Assembly: GCA_024235995.1 (NCBI GenBank)
Contig: JACKLI010000001.1
Coordinates: forward strand, 2,046,001-2,110,000
Source: Burkholderiaceae bacterium
Lineage (GTDB): Bacteria; Pseudomonadota; Gammaproteobacteria; Burkholderiales; Burkholderiaceae_C
Direction of reading: 5' to 3'
Length of the DNA: 64,000 nucleotides
Below the pieces are notes generated by a model. It did not search any database. It was not told the origin of the DNA and saw nothing but the letters and a program-made list of their open reading frames with translations. Shown piece by piece: positions 9,017 through 19,629 of the stretch; the stretch's first letter is position 1; each line of letters begins with the position of its first letter. The translations under genes were made by a program, and so were the position numbers.

Positions 9017-10909
9017 TCAGCGCTGCGGCAGGGCAAAGCCGGCGATGAAGGCGCCCAGCGCGTCGGTGGCCGTCAGCGGCAGGACGTGGGCCACGTATTG
9101 GTCGGGGCGCACCAGCACGATGGCGCCCTGGCGGTCGATGCCGCGCACATCGAAGATGTCGTCGCCGGGCGTGGTGGCGTACACGCCCTCGTAGTCGATC
9201 AGGCCATGGGCGCCGATGCGCGGCAGGAAGACGGCGGGCACCTGGCCCAGATCGACCGCGGTGTGCTCCTGCTGGTAGATCAGCTTGAGCTCGAACCAGG
9301 CGTTGGCGTCCAGGCCCGCCGGCGTGAAGCCGCGCACCGGCGACTGGGGCGAGTGGGCCAGCCAGTCGGCCAGGGTCTTGACGGCCGAGTCGGCGCCGGC
9401 CGGCGCCGCGTCGGCAAACACATAGAGGCGCCAGCGGCCGTCGGCGCGCGCCTCGTGGCCGATCTGCAGCGCCGCGCCGTCGGCCACGCGGGTGGCCCGG
9501 GCCGAGCGAAAGCGCTTGCCGATCGGGTAGCCGGTGGCCAGCGCCTGGTGCTGCGCGGAGCCCGTGATCATGGAGGGCTGGTACTGCGTCATGAAGCCCT
9601 GGGCGAACTCGGTGATCTGCAGGTAGCCCTGCTCCAGCTCGCTGGTGTCCCGGGCCTCGCCGGGCGGCTTGGCCATGATGGAGGCCCAGCGCTTGTCGAA
9701 GGCGATGATGTCCTGGCCGATACGCTGGCGCTCGGTGGAATAGGTGGACAGCAGGCGCGCGGGGCTGCGGCCCTGCAGCACGTGGGCCAGCTTCCAGCCC
9801 AGGTTGAAGCCGTCCTGCATGGACACGTTCATGCCCTGGCCGGCCTTGGCGCTGTGCGTGTGGCTGGCGTCGCCGGCGATGAACACGCGCGGCGCCCGCT
9901 GGCCCGCGTGCCCGGCCGGCACGTCGTCGAAGCGGTCGCACACGCGGTGGCCCACCTCGTACACGCTGTACCAGGCCACCTCGCGCACGTCCAGCGTGTA
10001 GGGGTGCATGATCTTTTGCGCGCGGGCAATCGTCTGCTCCACCGTGGTCTGGCGCACCGCGGCACGGGCGCTGGGGTCCACGTCGCCCAGGTCGACGTAA
10101 AAGCGCACCATGTGCCCGCCTTCGCGCGGAATCAGCAGGATGCTGCCGTCCTGCTGGGACTGGATGGCGCATTTGACGCGGATGTCCGGGAAGTCGGTGA
10201 CGGCCAGCACGTCCATCACGCCCCAGGCGTGGTTGGAGCTGTCGCCCGAGGGCGTGCAGCCGATGGCGCCGCGCACCCGGCTGTGCGCGCCGTCGGCGCC
10301 CACCACGTAGCGCGCGCGCACGCGGCGGGTCTGGCCCTTGCGGGGGCCGCCGCTGTGGACCAGCGTGACGGTGACGGGGTACTCGCCCGCGTCGGCCACC
10401 TGCAGGTCCTGGAACTCCAGACCCCAGTCCGGCGCCATGCGCGTGGGGGCGTTGGCCATGGCCTCGGCAAAGTAGTCCAGCACGCGCGCCTGGTTGACGG
10501 TGATGTGCGGAAACTCGCTGACGCCGTTGGGGTCCTCCAGCACGCGCGAGGTGCGCACGATGCGCTCGGGGGCCTGGGGGTCCGGCTTCCAGAAGGCGGT
10601 CTCGACGATCAGGCAGCCCTCGGCCACGATGCGGTCGGCAAAGCCGAAGGCCTGGAAGGTCTCCACGCTGCGCGGCTGAATGCCGTCGGCCTGGCCCACT
10701 TCCAGGCGGCCGCAGCGGCGCTCGACGATGCGGGTGTCGATGTCCGGAAACTGCGCCAGCTGGGCGGCGGCGAGTATGCCCGCCGGCCCGGCGCCGACGA
10801 TCAGCACGTCGACCCGATCGGGCAGGTCGGTGGGGCGGTCGATGCCGCTGCCCTGGGCCGGCTGGATGCGCGGGTCGCCGGACACGTAGCCTTGGTGGTG
10901 GAACTTCAC
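9017..10909 (-). CDS. mobA: 3-hydroxybenzoate 4-monooxygenase
   Basis: FAD-dependent aromatic hydroxylase converting 3-hydroxybenzoate to protocatechuate with NADPH and O2. The 630-residue protein has the FAD fingerprint VDVLIVGAGPAGILAAAQLA (34-53), the second FAD motif VFIAGDASHTHSAKAGQGMN, and a C-terminal thioredoxin-like domain ending near GIDRQGAIVLVRPDQYVAHV. Length and sequence closely match my recollection of MobA from Comamonas testosteroni (639 residues). GTG start overlapping the livF stop (GTGA), so it is translationally coupled to the transporter. The product feeds LigAB upstream in the cluster. A related phenolic hydroxylase with another substrate is the alternative. Confidence 0.88.
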   Translation of the reverse strand: MKFHHQGYVSGDPRIQPAQGSGIDRPTDLPDRVDVLIVGAGPAGILAAAQLAQFPDIDTRIVERRCGRLEVGQADGIQPRSVETFQAFGFADRIVAEGCLIVETAFWKPDPQAPERIVRTSRVLEDPNGVSEFPHITVNQARVLDYFAEAMANAPTRMAPDWGLEFQDLQVADAGEYPVTVTLVHSGGPRKGQTRRVRARYVVGADGAHSRVRGAIGCTPSGDSSNHAWGVMDVLAVTDFPDIRVKCAIQSQQDGSILLIPREGGHMVRFYVDLGDVDPSARAAVRQTTVEQTIARAQKIMHPYTLDVREVAWYSVYEVGHRVCDRFDDVPAGHAGQRAPRVFIAGDASHTHSAKAGQGMNVSMQDGFNLGWKLAHVLQGRSPARLLSTYSTERQRIGQDIIAFDKRWASIMAKPPGEARDTSELEQGYLQITEFAQGFMTQYQPSMITGSAQHQALATGYPIGKRFRSARATRVADGAALQIGHEARADGRWRLYVFADAAPAGADSAVKTLADWLAHSPQSPVRGFTPAGLDANAWFELKLIYQQEHTAVDLGQVPAVFLPRIGAHGLIDYEGVYATTPGDDIFDVRGIDRQGAIVLVRPDQYVAHVLPLTATDALGAFIAGFALPQR

Positions 10910-11646
10910 GGCATTGCCTCTCGTCGGGGTTCGGTGTTGGATGTGGCGCCGGCGCCCAGCCAGGCGTCCAGCGCGGCGTCGTCGCGCAGCAGCGCGTCGC
11001 TGGGGCCGGCGTGCACCACGCGCCCGCGCTCGAGCACCAGCGCCTGGCGCGTGATGGGCAGGATTTGGCGCGCGTGCTGCTCGACCAGGATCACGGCCAT
11101 GCTGCCGGAGCGCACCATGCGGTCGATGATGTGCAGCAGCTCCTGCACGATGATGGGCGCCAGCCCTTCCAGCGGCTCGTCCAGCAGCAGCACCTTGGGG
11201 TTGAGCATGAGCGCGCGGCCCATGGCCAGCATCTGCTGCTCGCCGCCGGAGAGCTGGTTGCCCATGTTGGCGCGGCGCTCCTGCAGGCGCGGAAACATCT
11301 CGTACACCCGGGCCAGGTTCCACTCGCCCGGCCGCGCCACGACGGTGAGGTTCTCCTCCACCGTGAGCGAGCGGAAGATGTCGCGTTCCTGCGGCACCCA
11401 GCCCAGGCCGGCGCGGGCGCGCCGGTGGCTGGGCAGCGTGGCGATGTCGCGGTCCCCGAAGTGGATGCGGCCGCGCCGCAGGCGCGTGGCGCCCATCAGG
11501 GTCGCCAGCAGGGTGGTCTTGCCCATGCCGTTGCGCCCCAGCAGGGCCAAGCTGTCGCCGGCCTCCAGGGTGAACGACACGTCCTCCAGGATGATGGCGT
11601 CGCCGTAGCCGGCCCACACCTGCTCCATGCGCAGCCGTTCAGCCAT
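10906..11646 (-). CDS. livF: ABC transporter ATPase, LivF type
   Basis: Cytoplasmic ATP-hydrolysing subunit of a branched-chain-type importer, 246 residues. Walker A GRNGMGKTT at 37-45, Q-loop region WVPQERDIF, signature LSGGEQQ at 131-137, Walker B VLLLDEP at 151-157, and the H-loop in ILVEQHARQ. It overlaps livG upstream by 8 bp and mobA downstream by 4 bp, so all are co-translated. With LivG, LivM, LivH and the two binding proteins it forms a complete importer, probably for aromatic acids given its place inside a hydroxybenzoate pathway. Confidence 0.95.
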   Translation of the reverse strand: MAERLRMEQVWAGYGDAIILEDVSFTLEAGDSLALLGRNGMGKTTLLATLMGATRLRRGRIHFGDRDIATLPSHRRARAGLGWVPQERDIFRSLTVEENLTVVARPGEWNLARVYEMFPRLQERRANMGNQLSGGEQQMLAMGRALMLNPKVLLLDEPLEGLAPIIVQELLHIIDRMVRSGSMAVILVEQHARQILPITRQALVLERGRVVHAGPSDALLRDDAALDAWLGAGATSNTEPRREAMP

Positions 11647-12475
11647 GCGACTCTCCCAGGTAGACCTCTTTCACGCGCGGGTGCCGGGCGATCATGTCGG
11701 GCGCGCCTTCGACCAGGATCGCGCCCGAGACCAGCACCGAGATGCGCTCGGCAAAACGGAACACCAGGTTCATGTCGTGCTCGATCAGCAGGATGGTCAC
11801 TTCGCGCGGCAGCTCGGCAATGGTCTCGAACAGCTCCTGGCTTTCGCTGGTGGGCACGCCGGCAGCGGGCTCGTCCAGCAGCAGCACCTTGGGGCGCATG
11901 GCCAGCGCCAGCGCGATCTCGATCAGGCGTTGGCGGCCGTAGGCCAGGTTGCGCGTGCGCGCGTAGGCGTCGGGCAGCAGCTTCAGGCGCTCCAGGATGG
12001 CGGCCGCCTGGTCCACCACCTCGCCGTGTCCGGCCAGCGGCTTCCACCCGTGCGTGCCCAGGCCTTGTTGCTCGCTGACGGCCATGGCCACCGACTCGAG
12101 CACCGTCATGTTGGCAAACAGCTGGTTGATCTGGAAGGTGCGCACTAGGCCCTGGCGGCAGCGCTCGTGCTGCGCCATGGCGGTCACGTCCTGGCCCAGC
12201 AGCTCGACCCGGCCGGCGGTGGGCTCCAGGTAGCCGGTCAGCAGGTTGATCAGCGTCGTCTTGCCGGCGCCGTTGGGCCCGATGAGGGCATGGCGCGCGC
12301 CCGGCTCGACCACCAGGTTGACGTGGTCGGTGGCGACAAAGCCGCCGAAGGTGCGCACCAGGCCGTGCGTTTGAAGCGCTGGCGCGTGCAACACGCCCCC
12401 ACGCTCCGCGGCTGCGCCTGCTGCGCCGCCCCCCGAGGGGGCCTTCGCGCCTTGGGATGGCCCGGCGGCGCTCAT
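11639..12475 (-). CDS. livG: ABC transporter ATPase, LivG type, with repeat-derived N-terminus
   Basis: Second ATPase of the importer, 278 residues. Walker A GPNGAGKTT, Q-loop TFQINQLF, a degenerate signature LAYGRQRLIEIALALA of the kind seen in LivG proteins, Walker B VLLLDEP, and the H-loop in LLIEHDMNLVF. The ATG overlaps the livM stop (ATGA). The first 36 residues are unusual: residues 7-27 (SQGAKAPSGGGAAGAAAERG plus one Gly) are encoded by a GC-rich repeat element, and true LivG similarity begins only at HAPALQTHGLVRTFGGFVA. A later start would remove it, but no better one is obvious. Confidence 0.92.
   Translation of the reverse strand: MSAAGPSQGAKAPSGGGAAGAAAERGGVLHAPALQTHGLVRTFGGFVATDHVNLVVEPGARHALIGPNGAGKTTLINLLTGYLEPTAGRVELLGQDVTAMAQHERCRQGLVRTFQINQLFANMTVLESVAMAVSEQQGLGTHGWKPLAGHGEVVDQAAAILERLKLLPDAYARTRNLAYGRQRLIEIALALAMRPKVLLLDEPAAGVPTSESQELFETIAELPREVTILLIEHDMNLVFRFAERISVLVSGAILVEGAPDMIARHPRVKEVYLGESHG
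12392..12455 (-). repeat. GC-rich palindromic repeat inserted in the livG 5' coding region
   Basis: Contains the self-complementary core CGCCCCCCGAGGGGGCCTTC flanked by CGCCCCCACGCTCCGCGGCT. I recall similar elements between genes in Comamonadaceae (unverified). Here it is read in frame as residues 7-27 of LivG. It differs from the 65-bp family seen elsewhere in the window. Confidence 0.6.
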
Positions 12476-13503
12476 GCTGCGCTCTCCGCGCGCTGGCGCG
12501 CCTGCGCCCGCTGGCGGCGCGACTCGATCCATTGCTGCGCCGTGCCCAGGATACCGCCGCGCGCGAACAGCACCAGCAGCACCAGGATCAGGCCCAGCCA
12601 GAACTGCCAGTACTGCGGGTTCAGGTCCGACAGCTGGTCGTGCAGCACCACGAACACGACGGCCCCGATCAGCCCGCCGTACAGGTGGCCGGCGCCGCCC
12701 AGGATCAGGATCAGGAGCAGGTCGGCCGAGCGCTGAAAGCTCAGCACGTCGAGCGAGACGAACTGGTTGGTCTGCGCCAGCAGTGCCCCGGCCACGCCGG
12801 CATAGGCCGCGCCGATGGTGTAGATCTTGACCAGGCGGCGATTGACCGGCACGCCCAGCGCGGGCATGCGCAGCGCGTTCATGCGGATGCCGCGCAGGCT
12901 CTGGCCGAAGGGCGAATGCACCAGCCGGCGCGCCAGCCAGAACAGCACGAACAGCACGACGACCGAATAGATGTAGCCCGCGCGGCCGAACATGTCGAAG
13001 TCGAACACGCCCAGGATGGGGCCGATGGTGATGCCGGGCAGGCCGTCCACGCCGCCGGTGATGCGCGTCAGCTTGTTGGCCAGCTCGAAGAACATCAGCG
13101 CCACGCCCAGCGTGACCATCAGGCGCGACAGGTCGTTGCCGCGCAGCAGCAGGAAGCTGCTGAGAAAGCCGACGATGCCGGCGAACAGCGCGCCCAGCAG
13201 CAGGCCCAGCAGCGGGTCGCTCCAGCCGTGCGAGCCCATCAGCCCGACGGTGTAGGCGCCCACGCCGAAGAAGGCCGCGTGGCCCAGCGAGATCACGCCG
13301 GCGTAGCCGAAGATCAGGTCGAGCGACAGCGCGAACAGCCCGGTGATGGCGATCTGGCTGAGCAGCAGGTAGTTGCCCGGAAAGGCGAAGTAGGCCAGCA
13401 CCGGCAGGCACCAGAAGGCGTATTCGAGCGGTTTCCAGTTTGCCGAGCGCCGAAAGCGGGCCAGCGCGTCGGCGTTCGCCGCGCCGCGAATCGAGGTCGT
13501 CAT
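12472..13503 (-). CDS. livM: ABC transporter permease, LivM type
   Basis: Inner-membrane permease of 343 residues with about eight to ten hydrophobic segments, starting near EYAFWCLPVLAYFAF. The LivM signature ISLGHAAFFGVGAYTVGLM is present, followed by the cytoplasmic coupling region ALRMPALGVPVNRRLVKIYTI. A short N-terminal leader (MTTSIRGAANADALARFRRS) precedes the first membrane span. It overlaps livG by 4 bp and follows livH by 12 bp. It pairs with LivH to form the channel. Confidence 0.95.
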   Translation of the reverse strand: MTTSIRGAANADALARFRRSANWKPLEYAFWCLPVLAYFAFPGNYLLLSQIAITGLFALSLDLIFGYAGVISLGHAAFFGVGAYTVGLMGSHGWSDPLLGLLLGALFAGIVGFLSSFLLLRGNDLSRLMVTLGVALMFFELANKLTRITGGVDGLPGITIGPILGVFDFDMFGRAGYIYSVVVLFVLFWLARRLVHSPFGQSLRGIRMNALRMPALGVPVNRRLVKIYTIGAAYAGVAGALLAQTNQFVSLDVLSFQRSADLLLILILGGAGHLYGGLIGAVVFVVLHDQLSDLNPQYWQFWLGLILVLLVLFARGGILGTAQQWIESRRQRAQARQRAESAA

Positions 13504-13515
13504 GCAGGGGCCTCT

Positions 13516-14370
13516 TTATTTGTGGGCACGGCCGAACAGGCCATGGGGGCGAAAGATCAGGGTGGCCACCATGACGGCGTAGATGATGAAGGCGCCGATC
13601 TGCGGGATGTAGTACTTGCCCACCACGTCGGCCACGCCCAGCAGGATGGCGGCGTACAGCGAGCCCAGGATGTTGCCGCTGCCGCCCACCGAAACAACGA
13701 TCAGAAAGTACACCAGGTACTTGACCGGAAACTCCGGGTCCAGCCCCAGCATCTCCACCCCCAGCGCGCCACCCAGGCCGGCCAGGGCCGAGCCCAGGGC
13801 GAAGGTCAGGCTGAACACGCGGCTGACGTTGATGCCCATGCCGCGCGCCACGCGCTGGTTGTCGACCGCGGCGCGCAGGCGGGCGCCGAACGCGGTCTTG
13901 ACGACCGACCACTGCAGGCCGAAAGCCACCGCCAGGCCGACGATGACCAGAAACAGGCGGTACACCCCGACGTCCAGGCCCGGCAGGTGGATTTGCCCCT
14001 TCAGGAAGTCCGGCAGGTGCAGCGGCTGCTGCTGGGCGCCGAAGAAGTAGTGCGCGGCGGCCACCGCCATGAAGACCAGGCCCAGCGAGAACAGTACCTG
14101 GTCGAGGTCGGAGGCGGCGTACAGGCGCCGGTACAGCGTGCGCTCCAGCACGATGCCGACCAGCGCCGGCACCAGCACCGCGAACGGCAGGGTGGCCAGA
14201 AAGGGCACGCCGTAGTCGTTCAGCAGCACCACGCAGGCGTAGCCGCCGATCATGGCGAAGGCGCCGTGCGCCAGGTTGACGAAGTTCATCAAGCCCAGAG
14301 TCACCGACAGGCCGACGCTGATCAGAAACAGCAGCATGCCGGAGGCGATGCCGTCGAAGAGGATCGTCAT
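13516..14370 (-). CDS. livH: ABC transporter permease, LivH type
   Basis: Inner-membrane permease of 284 residues. MTILFDGIASGMLLFLISVG opens the first span, followed by the LivH hallmark LGLMNFVNLAHGAFAMIGGY and later GMGINVSRVFSLTFALGSAL and a Gly-rich LGGALGVEML. Partner of LivM. It starts 34 bp after the stop of the second binding-protein gene, so the order SBP-livH-livM-livG-livF-mobA-SBP is one transcription unit. Confidence 0.95.
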   Translation of the reverse strand: MTILFDGIASGMLLFLISVGLSVTLGLMNFVNLAHGAFAMIGGYACVVLLNDYGVPFLATLPFAVLVPALVGIVLERTLYRRLYAASDLDQVLFSLGLVFMAVAAAHYFFGAQQQPLHLPDFLKGQIHLPGLDVGVYRLFLVIVGLAVAFGLQWSVVKTAFGARLRAAVDNQRVARGMGINVSRVFSLTFALGSALAGLGGALGVEMLGLDPEFPVKYLVYFLIVVSVGGSGNILGSLYAAILLGVADVVGKYYIPQIGAFIIYAVMVATLIFRPHGLFGRAHK

Positions 14371-14404
14371 GGTTGTTCCCTGGGAGCTTGCACCGCCCTC
14401 CGGG

Positions 14405-15574
14405 TCAGGGCGTCTGCGGGTTGACGGCCTTGAAGGTGTCGAACTCCACGTTCTTGAGCACGCCGTTCACGCGCTCGAGCTTGCGGATGTACTCGTTCTG
14501 GACGATGTCGCGCGTCTGCGGGTCGATCTCGACCGGGCCGCGCGGGCTGGTCCACTTCAGGCCCTTGACGGCGGCGATGAAGGCATCGCCGCTGGCGTCG
14601 CCCTTGGTTTTCTTCAGCGCCTCGTAGATCACGTGCATGCCGTCGTAGCCGCCCACCGCCATGAAGTTGGGGCGGTCGTCCTTGTAGGCCTTGGCGTAGG
14701 CGGCGGTGAAGGCCTTGTTCTCGGGCGAGTCGTGCGCGTCGGAGTAGTGGAAGGCGGTGATGAAGCCCAGGGCGGCGTCGCCCAGCGCGGCCAGCGAGCT
14801 TTCGTCCGTCATGTCGCCGGGGCCCATTTCCTTGATGCCCAGCTTGTCCAGGCCCAGCTCGCGAAAGCCCTTGGACAGCGCCACCATGGAGCTGCCGGGC
14901 GGCACGAAGAAGTAGGCCGCGTCGGGCTTGGCGTCCTTCAGGCGCTGCAGGAAGGGCGAGTAGTCGGTGGTGTTCACCGGCGTGCGAACCTCGCCGACGA
15001 TCTTGCCGCCCAGGCTGGTGAAGGTCTTGGTGAACTGCGCCTGCGAGTCGTGGCCCGGGCCGTAGTCGGCGACCACGATGTAGGCGCTGCCGACCTTGTT
15101 GGCGTGCGCCCACTGCGCCATGGCCCAGGCGCTTTGCGGCATGGTCATGGAGGTGCGCACGATGTAGGGCGACTTCTCGACCACCGAGGCGGTGGCCGCG
15201 TTCATCACCACCATCGGCACCTTGGCCTCGGTGGCCAGCGGCGCGGCCGAGAAGGCGTTGGGCGTGAGGTCGTAGCCGGCCAGGATGTCGACCTTGTCGT
15301 TGATGATGAGCTGCTGCGACTCGCGCTTGGCGATCTGCGGCGCGATGCCGGTGTCGTCCTTGACGATCAGCTTGACCTTGCGGCCCGCCACGGTGTCGCC
15401 GTGCTCGGCCATGTACAGGTCGATGCCGCGGCGAATCTGCTTGCCGTAGTCGGCGTAGGGCCCGGAGATCGACAGCACCAGGCCGATCTTCAGGTCCTTG
15501 GCCTGCGCCGGGCCGAAGGCCAGGGCGGCGCCCAGCGCGAGGGCGGCGACGCCCAGGGTCTTGCTCAGTCTCAT
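14405..15574 (-). CDS. ABC transporter periplasmic binding protein, branched-chain type (copy 2)
   Basis: Second solute-binding protein, 389 residues, with the signal peptide MRLSKTLGVAALALGAALAF...AQA and the mature start KDLKIGLVLSISGPYADYGK. It is a close paralogue of the copy at 7806-8975: the two share blocks such as VKLIVKDDTGIAP and end with the same SPRGPVEIDPQTRDIVQN region, but differ in the ligand-facing N-terminal loops. A strong AAGGAG precedes the ATG. It lies directly upstream of livH. Two receptors for one permease suggest two related aromatic ligands. Confidence 0.93.
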   Translation of the reverse strand: MRLSKTLGVAALALGAALAFGPAQAKDLKIGLVLSISGPYADYGKQIRRGIDLYMAEHGDTVAGRKVKLIVKDDTGIAPQIAKRESQQLIINDKVDILAGYDLTPNAFSAAPLATEAKVPMVVMNAATASVVEKSPYIVRTSMTMPQSAWAMAQWAHANKVGSAYIVVADYGPGHDSQAQFTKTFTSLGGKIVGEVRTPVNTTDYSPFLQRLKDAKPDAAYFFVPPGSSMVALSKGFRELGLDKLGIKEMGPGDMTDESSLAALGDAALGFITAFHYSDAHDSPENKAFTAAYAKAYKDDRPNFMAVGGYDGMHVIYEALKKTKGDASGDAFIAAVKGLKWTSPRGPVEIDPQTRDIVQNEYIRKLERVNGVLKNVEFDTFKAVNPQTP

Positions 15575-15618
15575 GTCGTTCTCCTTGGTTGGCGGATCAA
15601 AAGGGTGGGTGTCGTCGG

Positions 15619-16575
15619 TCAGGCGTTCAGCTGCTGCTCCAGCTGCTGCAGCACCTCGTAGCAGGGTAGGACCTGGGCGACGCTGGCGTTGGGCTCGCGC
15701 CCCTCGCGGATGGCGGCGAAGAACTCGCGGTCCTGCAGCTCGATGCCGTTCATCGACACCGCGACGCTGGACACGTCGATTTTCTCTTCCTTGCCGTTCA
15801 CCAGGTCGTCGTAGCGCGCGATGTAGGTGGCGCTGTCGCCGATGTAGCGGAAGAAGGTGCCCAGCGGCCCATCGTTGTTGAAGCTGAGGCTGAGCGTGCA
15901 GATGGCGCCGCTGGCGGCCTTGAGCTGGATGCTCATGTCCATGGCGATACCCAGCTCGGGGTGGACAGGCCCCTGCAGCGCGTTGGCCTGCACGATGGGG
16001 CTGCCGGCCTGGTAGGCGAACAGGTCGACCGTGTGCGCGGCGTGGTGCCACAGCAGGTGGTCGGTCCAGCTGCGCGGCTGGCCCAGCGCGTTCGTGTTGG
16101 TGCGGCGAAAGAAGTAGGTCTGCACGTCCATCTGCTGGAGGTGGAATGCGCCCGCCGCGATTTTCTGGTGCACGTACTGGTGGCTGGGGTTGAAGCGGCG
16201 CGTGTGGCCGCACATGGCCACGCGGCCGGCCTTGCGCTGCGCGTCGAGCACGCGCTGGCCGTCGGCCAGCTTGTCGCACAGCGGAATCTCGACCTGCACG
16301 TGCTTGCCGGCCTGCAGGCACGCGATGGCCTGCGCCGCATGCATCTGCGTGGGCGTGCACAGGATCACCGCGTCGACGTCGGGCCGCGCCAGGCTCTCGG
16401 CCAGGTCGGTGGCCACGTGGGCGATGCCGTACTTGTCGGCCACCGCCTGCGTGGGTTCGCGGCGGCGCCCGACCAGGGACACCACCTCGACGCCGTCGAT
16501 GTTCCGGATGCCGTCCAGGTGCTTGATGCCGAAGGCGCCGGCGCCGGCCAGCGCGACCTTGATGGGTTGAGTCAT
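15619..16575 (-). CDS. ligC: 4-carboxy-2-hydroxymuconate-6-semialdehyde dehydrogenase
   Basis: Oxidises the product of protocatechuate 4,5-cleavage (as its hemiacetal) to 2-pyrone-4,6-dicarboxylate with NAD(P)+. 318 residues of the Gfo/Idh/MocA family: the Rossmann motif VALAGAGAFGIKHLDGI opens the protein and KHVQVEIPLCDK lies where the EKP motif of the family sits. The length and the internal RSWTDHLLWHHAAHTVDLF block agree with LigC/PmdC. It follows ligAB after 54 bp, a gap occupied by a repeat copy, and precedes the transporter genes. Confidence 0.93.
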   Translation of the reverse strand: MTQPIKVALAGAGAFGIKHLDGIRNIDGVEVVSLVGRRREPTQAVADKYGIAHVATDLAESLARPDVDAVILCTPTQMHAAQAIACLQAGKHVQVEIPLCDKLADGQRVLDAQRKAGRVAMCGHTRRFNPSHQYVHQKIAAGAFHLQQMDVQTYFFRRTNTNALGQPRSWTDHLLWHHAAHTVDLFAYQAGSPIVQANALQGPVHPELGIAMDMSIQLKAASGAICTLSLSFNNDGPLGTFFRYIGDSATYIARYDDLVNGKEEKIDVSSVAVSMNGIELQDREFFAAIREGREPNASVAQVLPCYEVLQQLEQQLNA

Positions 16576-16584
16576 GATGCTTCT

Positions 16585-18929
<2,345 letters not shown>

Positions 18930-18942
18930 TGCGTACCTTGCT

Positions 18943-19626
18943 TCAATCGATGTAGCGCAGGCCGGCCTGGGCCAGGCCTTCGCGCATCTTGTAATAGTCC
19001 AGCCCCAGCACGCCGCTGGCGAAGATCTCGCGCTTGCCGGTCTCGTTGGCCTCGCGCTTTTGCGCGGCCTCGAGCGTCTGCGCGGCGCGCGCGGCGGGCA
19101 CGCAGACGATGCCGTCGTCGTCGGCCACGATCACGTCGCCGGGCGTGACCAGCATGCCGGCGCAGACGATGGGGATGTTGACCGAGCCCGGCGTGGCCTT
19201 GATGGTGCCCTTGGCGCTGATGGCCTTGCTCCAGACCGGAAAGCCCATTTCGTGCAGGGTGCGCACGTCGCGCACGCCGGCGTCGATGATGAGCGCCCGC
19301 GCGCCGCGCGCCTTGAAGCTGGTGGCCAGCAGGTCGCCGAAGTAGCCGTCGGTGCATTCGGCGGTGACGGTGGCCACCACGATGTCGCCCGGCTGGATCT
19401 GCTCGGCGGCCACGTGCATCATCCAGTTGTCGCCCGGCTGCAGCAGCACGGTGACCGCCGTGCCCGACACCTGCGCGCCCGGGTAGATGGGGCGCATGTA
19501 GGGCTTGAGCAGGCCCACGCGGCCCATGGCCTCGTGCACCGTGGCGCTGCCGAAGTGCGCCAGCGCGTCGGCCGCCGCGCGGTCGGCGCGTTGGATGTTT
19601 CGATAGACGACGCCCAGTTCGTACAT
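18943..19626 (-). CDS. ligK: 4-carboxy-4-hydroxy-2-oxoadipate aldolase / oxaloacetate decarboxylase
   Basis: Last step of the pathway: splits 4-carboxy-4-hydroxy-2-oxoadipate into pyruvate and oxaloacetate with Mg2+/Mn2+. 227 residues of the RraA-like/HMG aldolase family ([54 protein letters not shown] with the conserved Arg and Asp; a C-terminal [18 protein letters not shown]). Length and C-terminal extension agree with LigK/PmdF. It lies between ligJ (3-bp gap) and ligI. Products enter the TCA cycle. Confidence 0.94.
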   Translation of the reverse strand: MYELGVVYRNIQRADRAAADALAHFGSATVHEAMGRVGLLKPYMRPIYPGAQVSGTAVTVLLQPGDNWMMHVAAEQIQPGDIVVATVTAECTDGYFGDLLATSFKARGARALIIDAGVRDVRTLHEMGFPVWSKAISAKGTIKATPGSVNIPIVCAGMLVTPGDVIVADDDGIVCVPAARAAQTLEAAQKREANETGKREIFASGVLGLDYYKMREGLAQAGLRYID

Positions 19627-19629
19627 GGC

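Noticed and set aside
12392..12455. CRISPR or attachment site reading of the palindromic elements
   Set aside because: The units are single and dispersed without regular spacers, and no cas or integrase genes are present.
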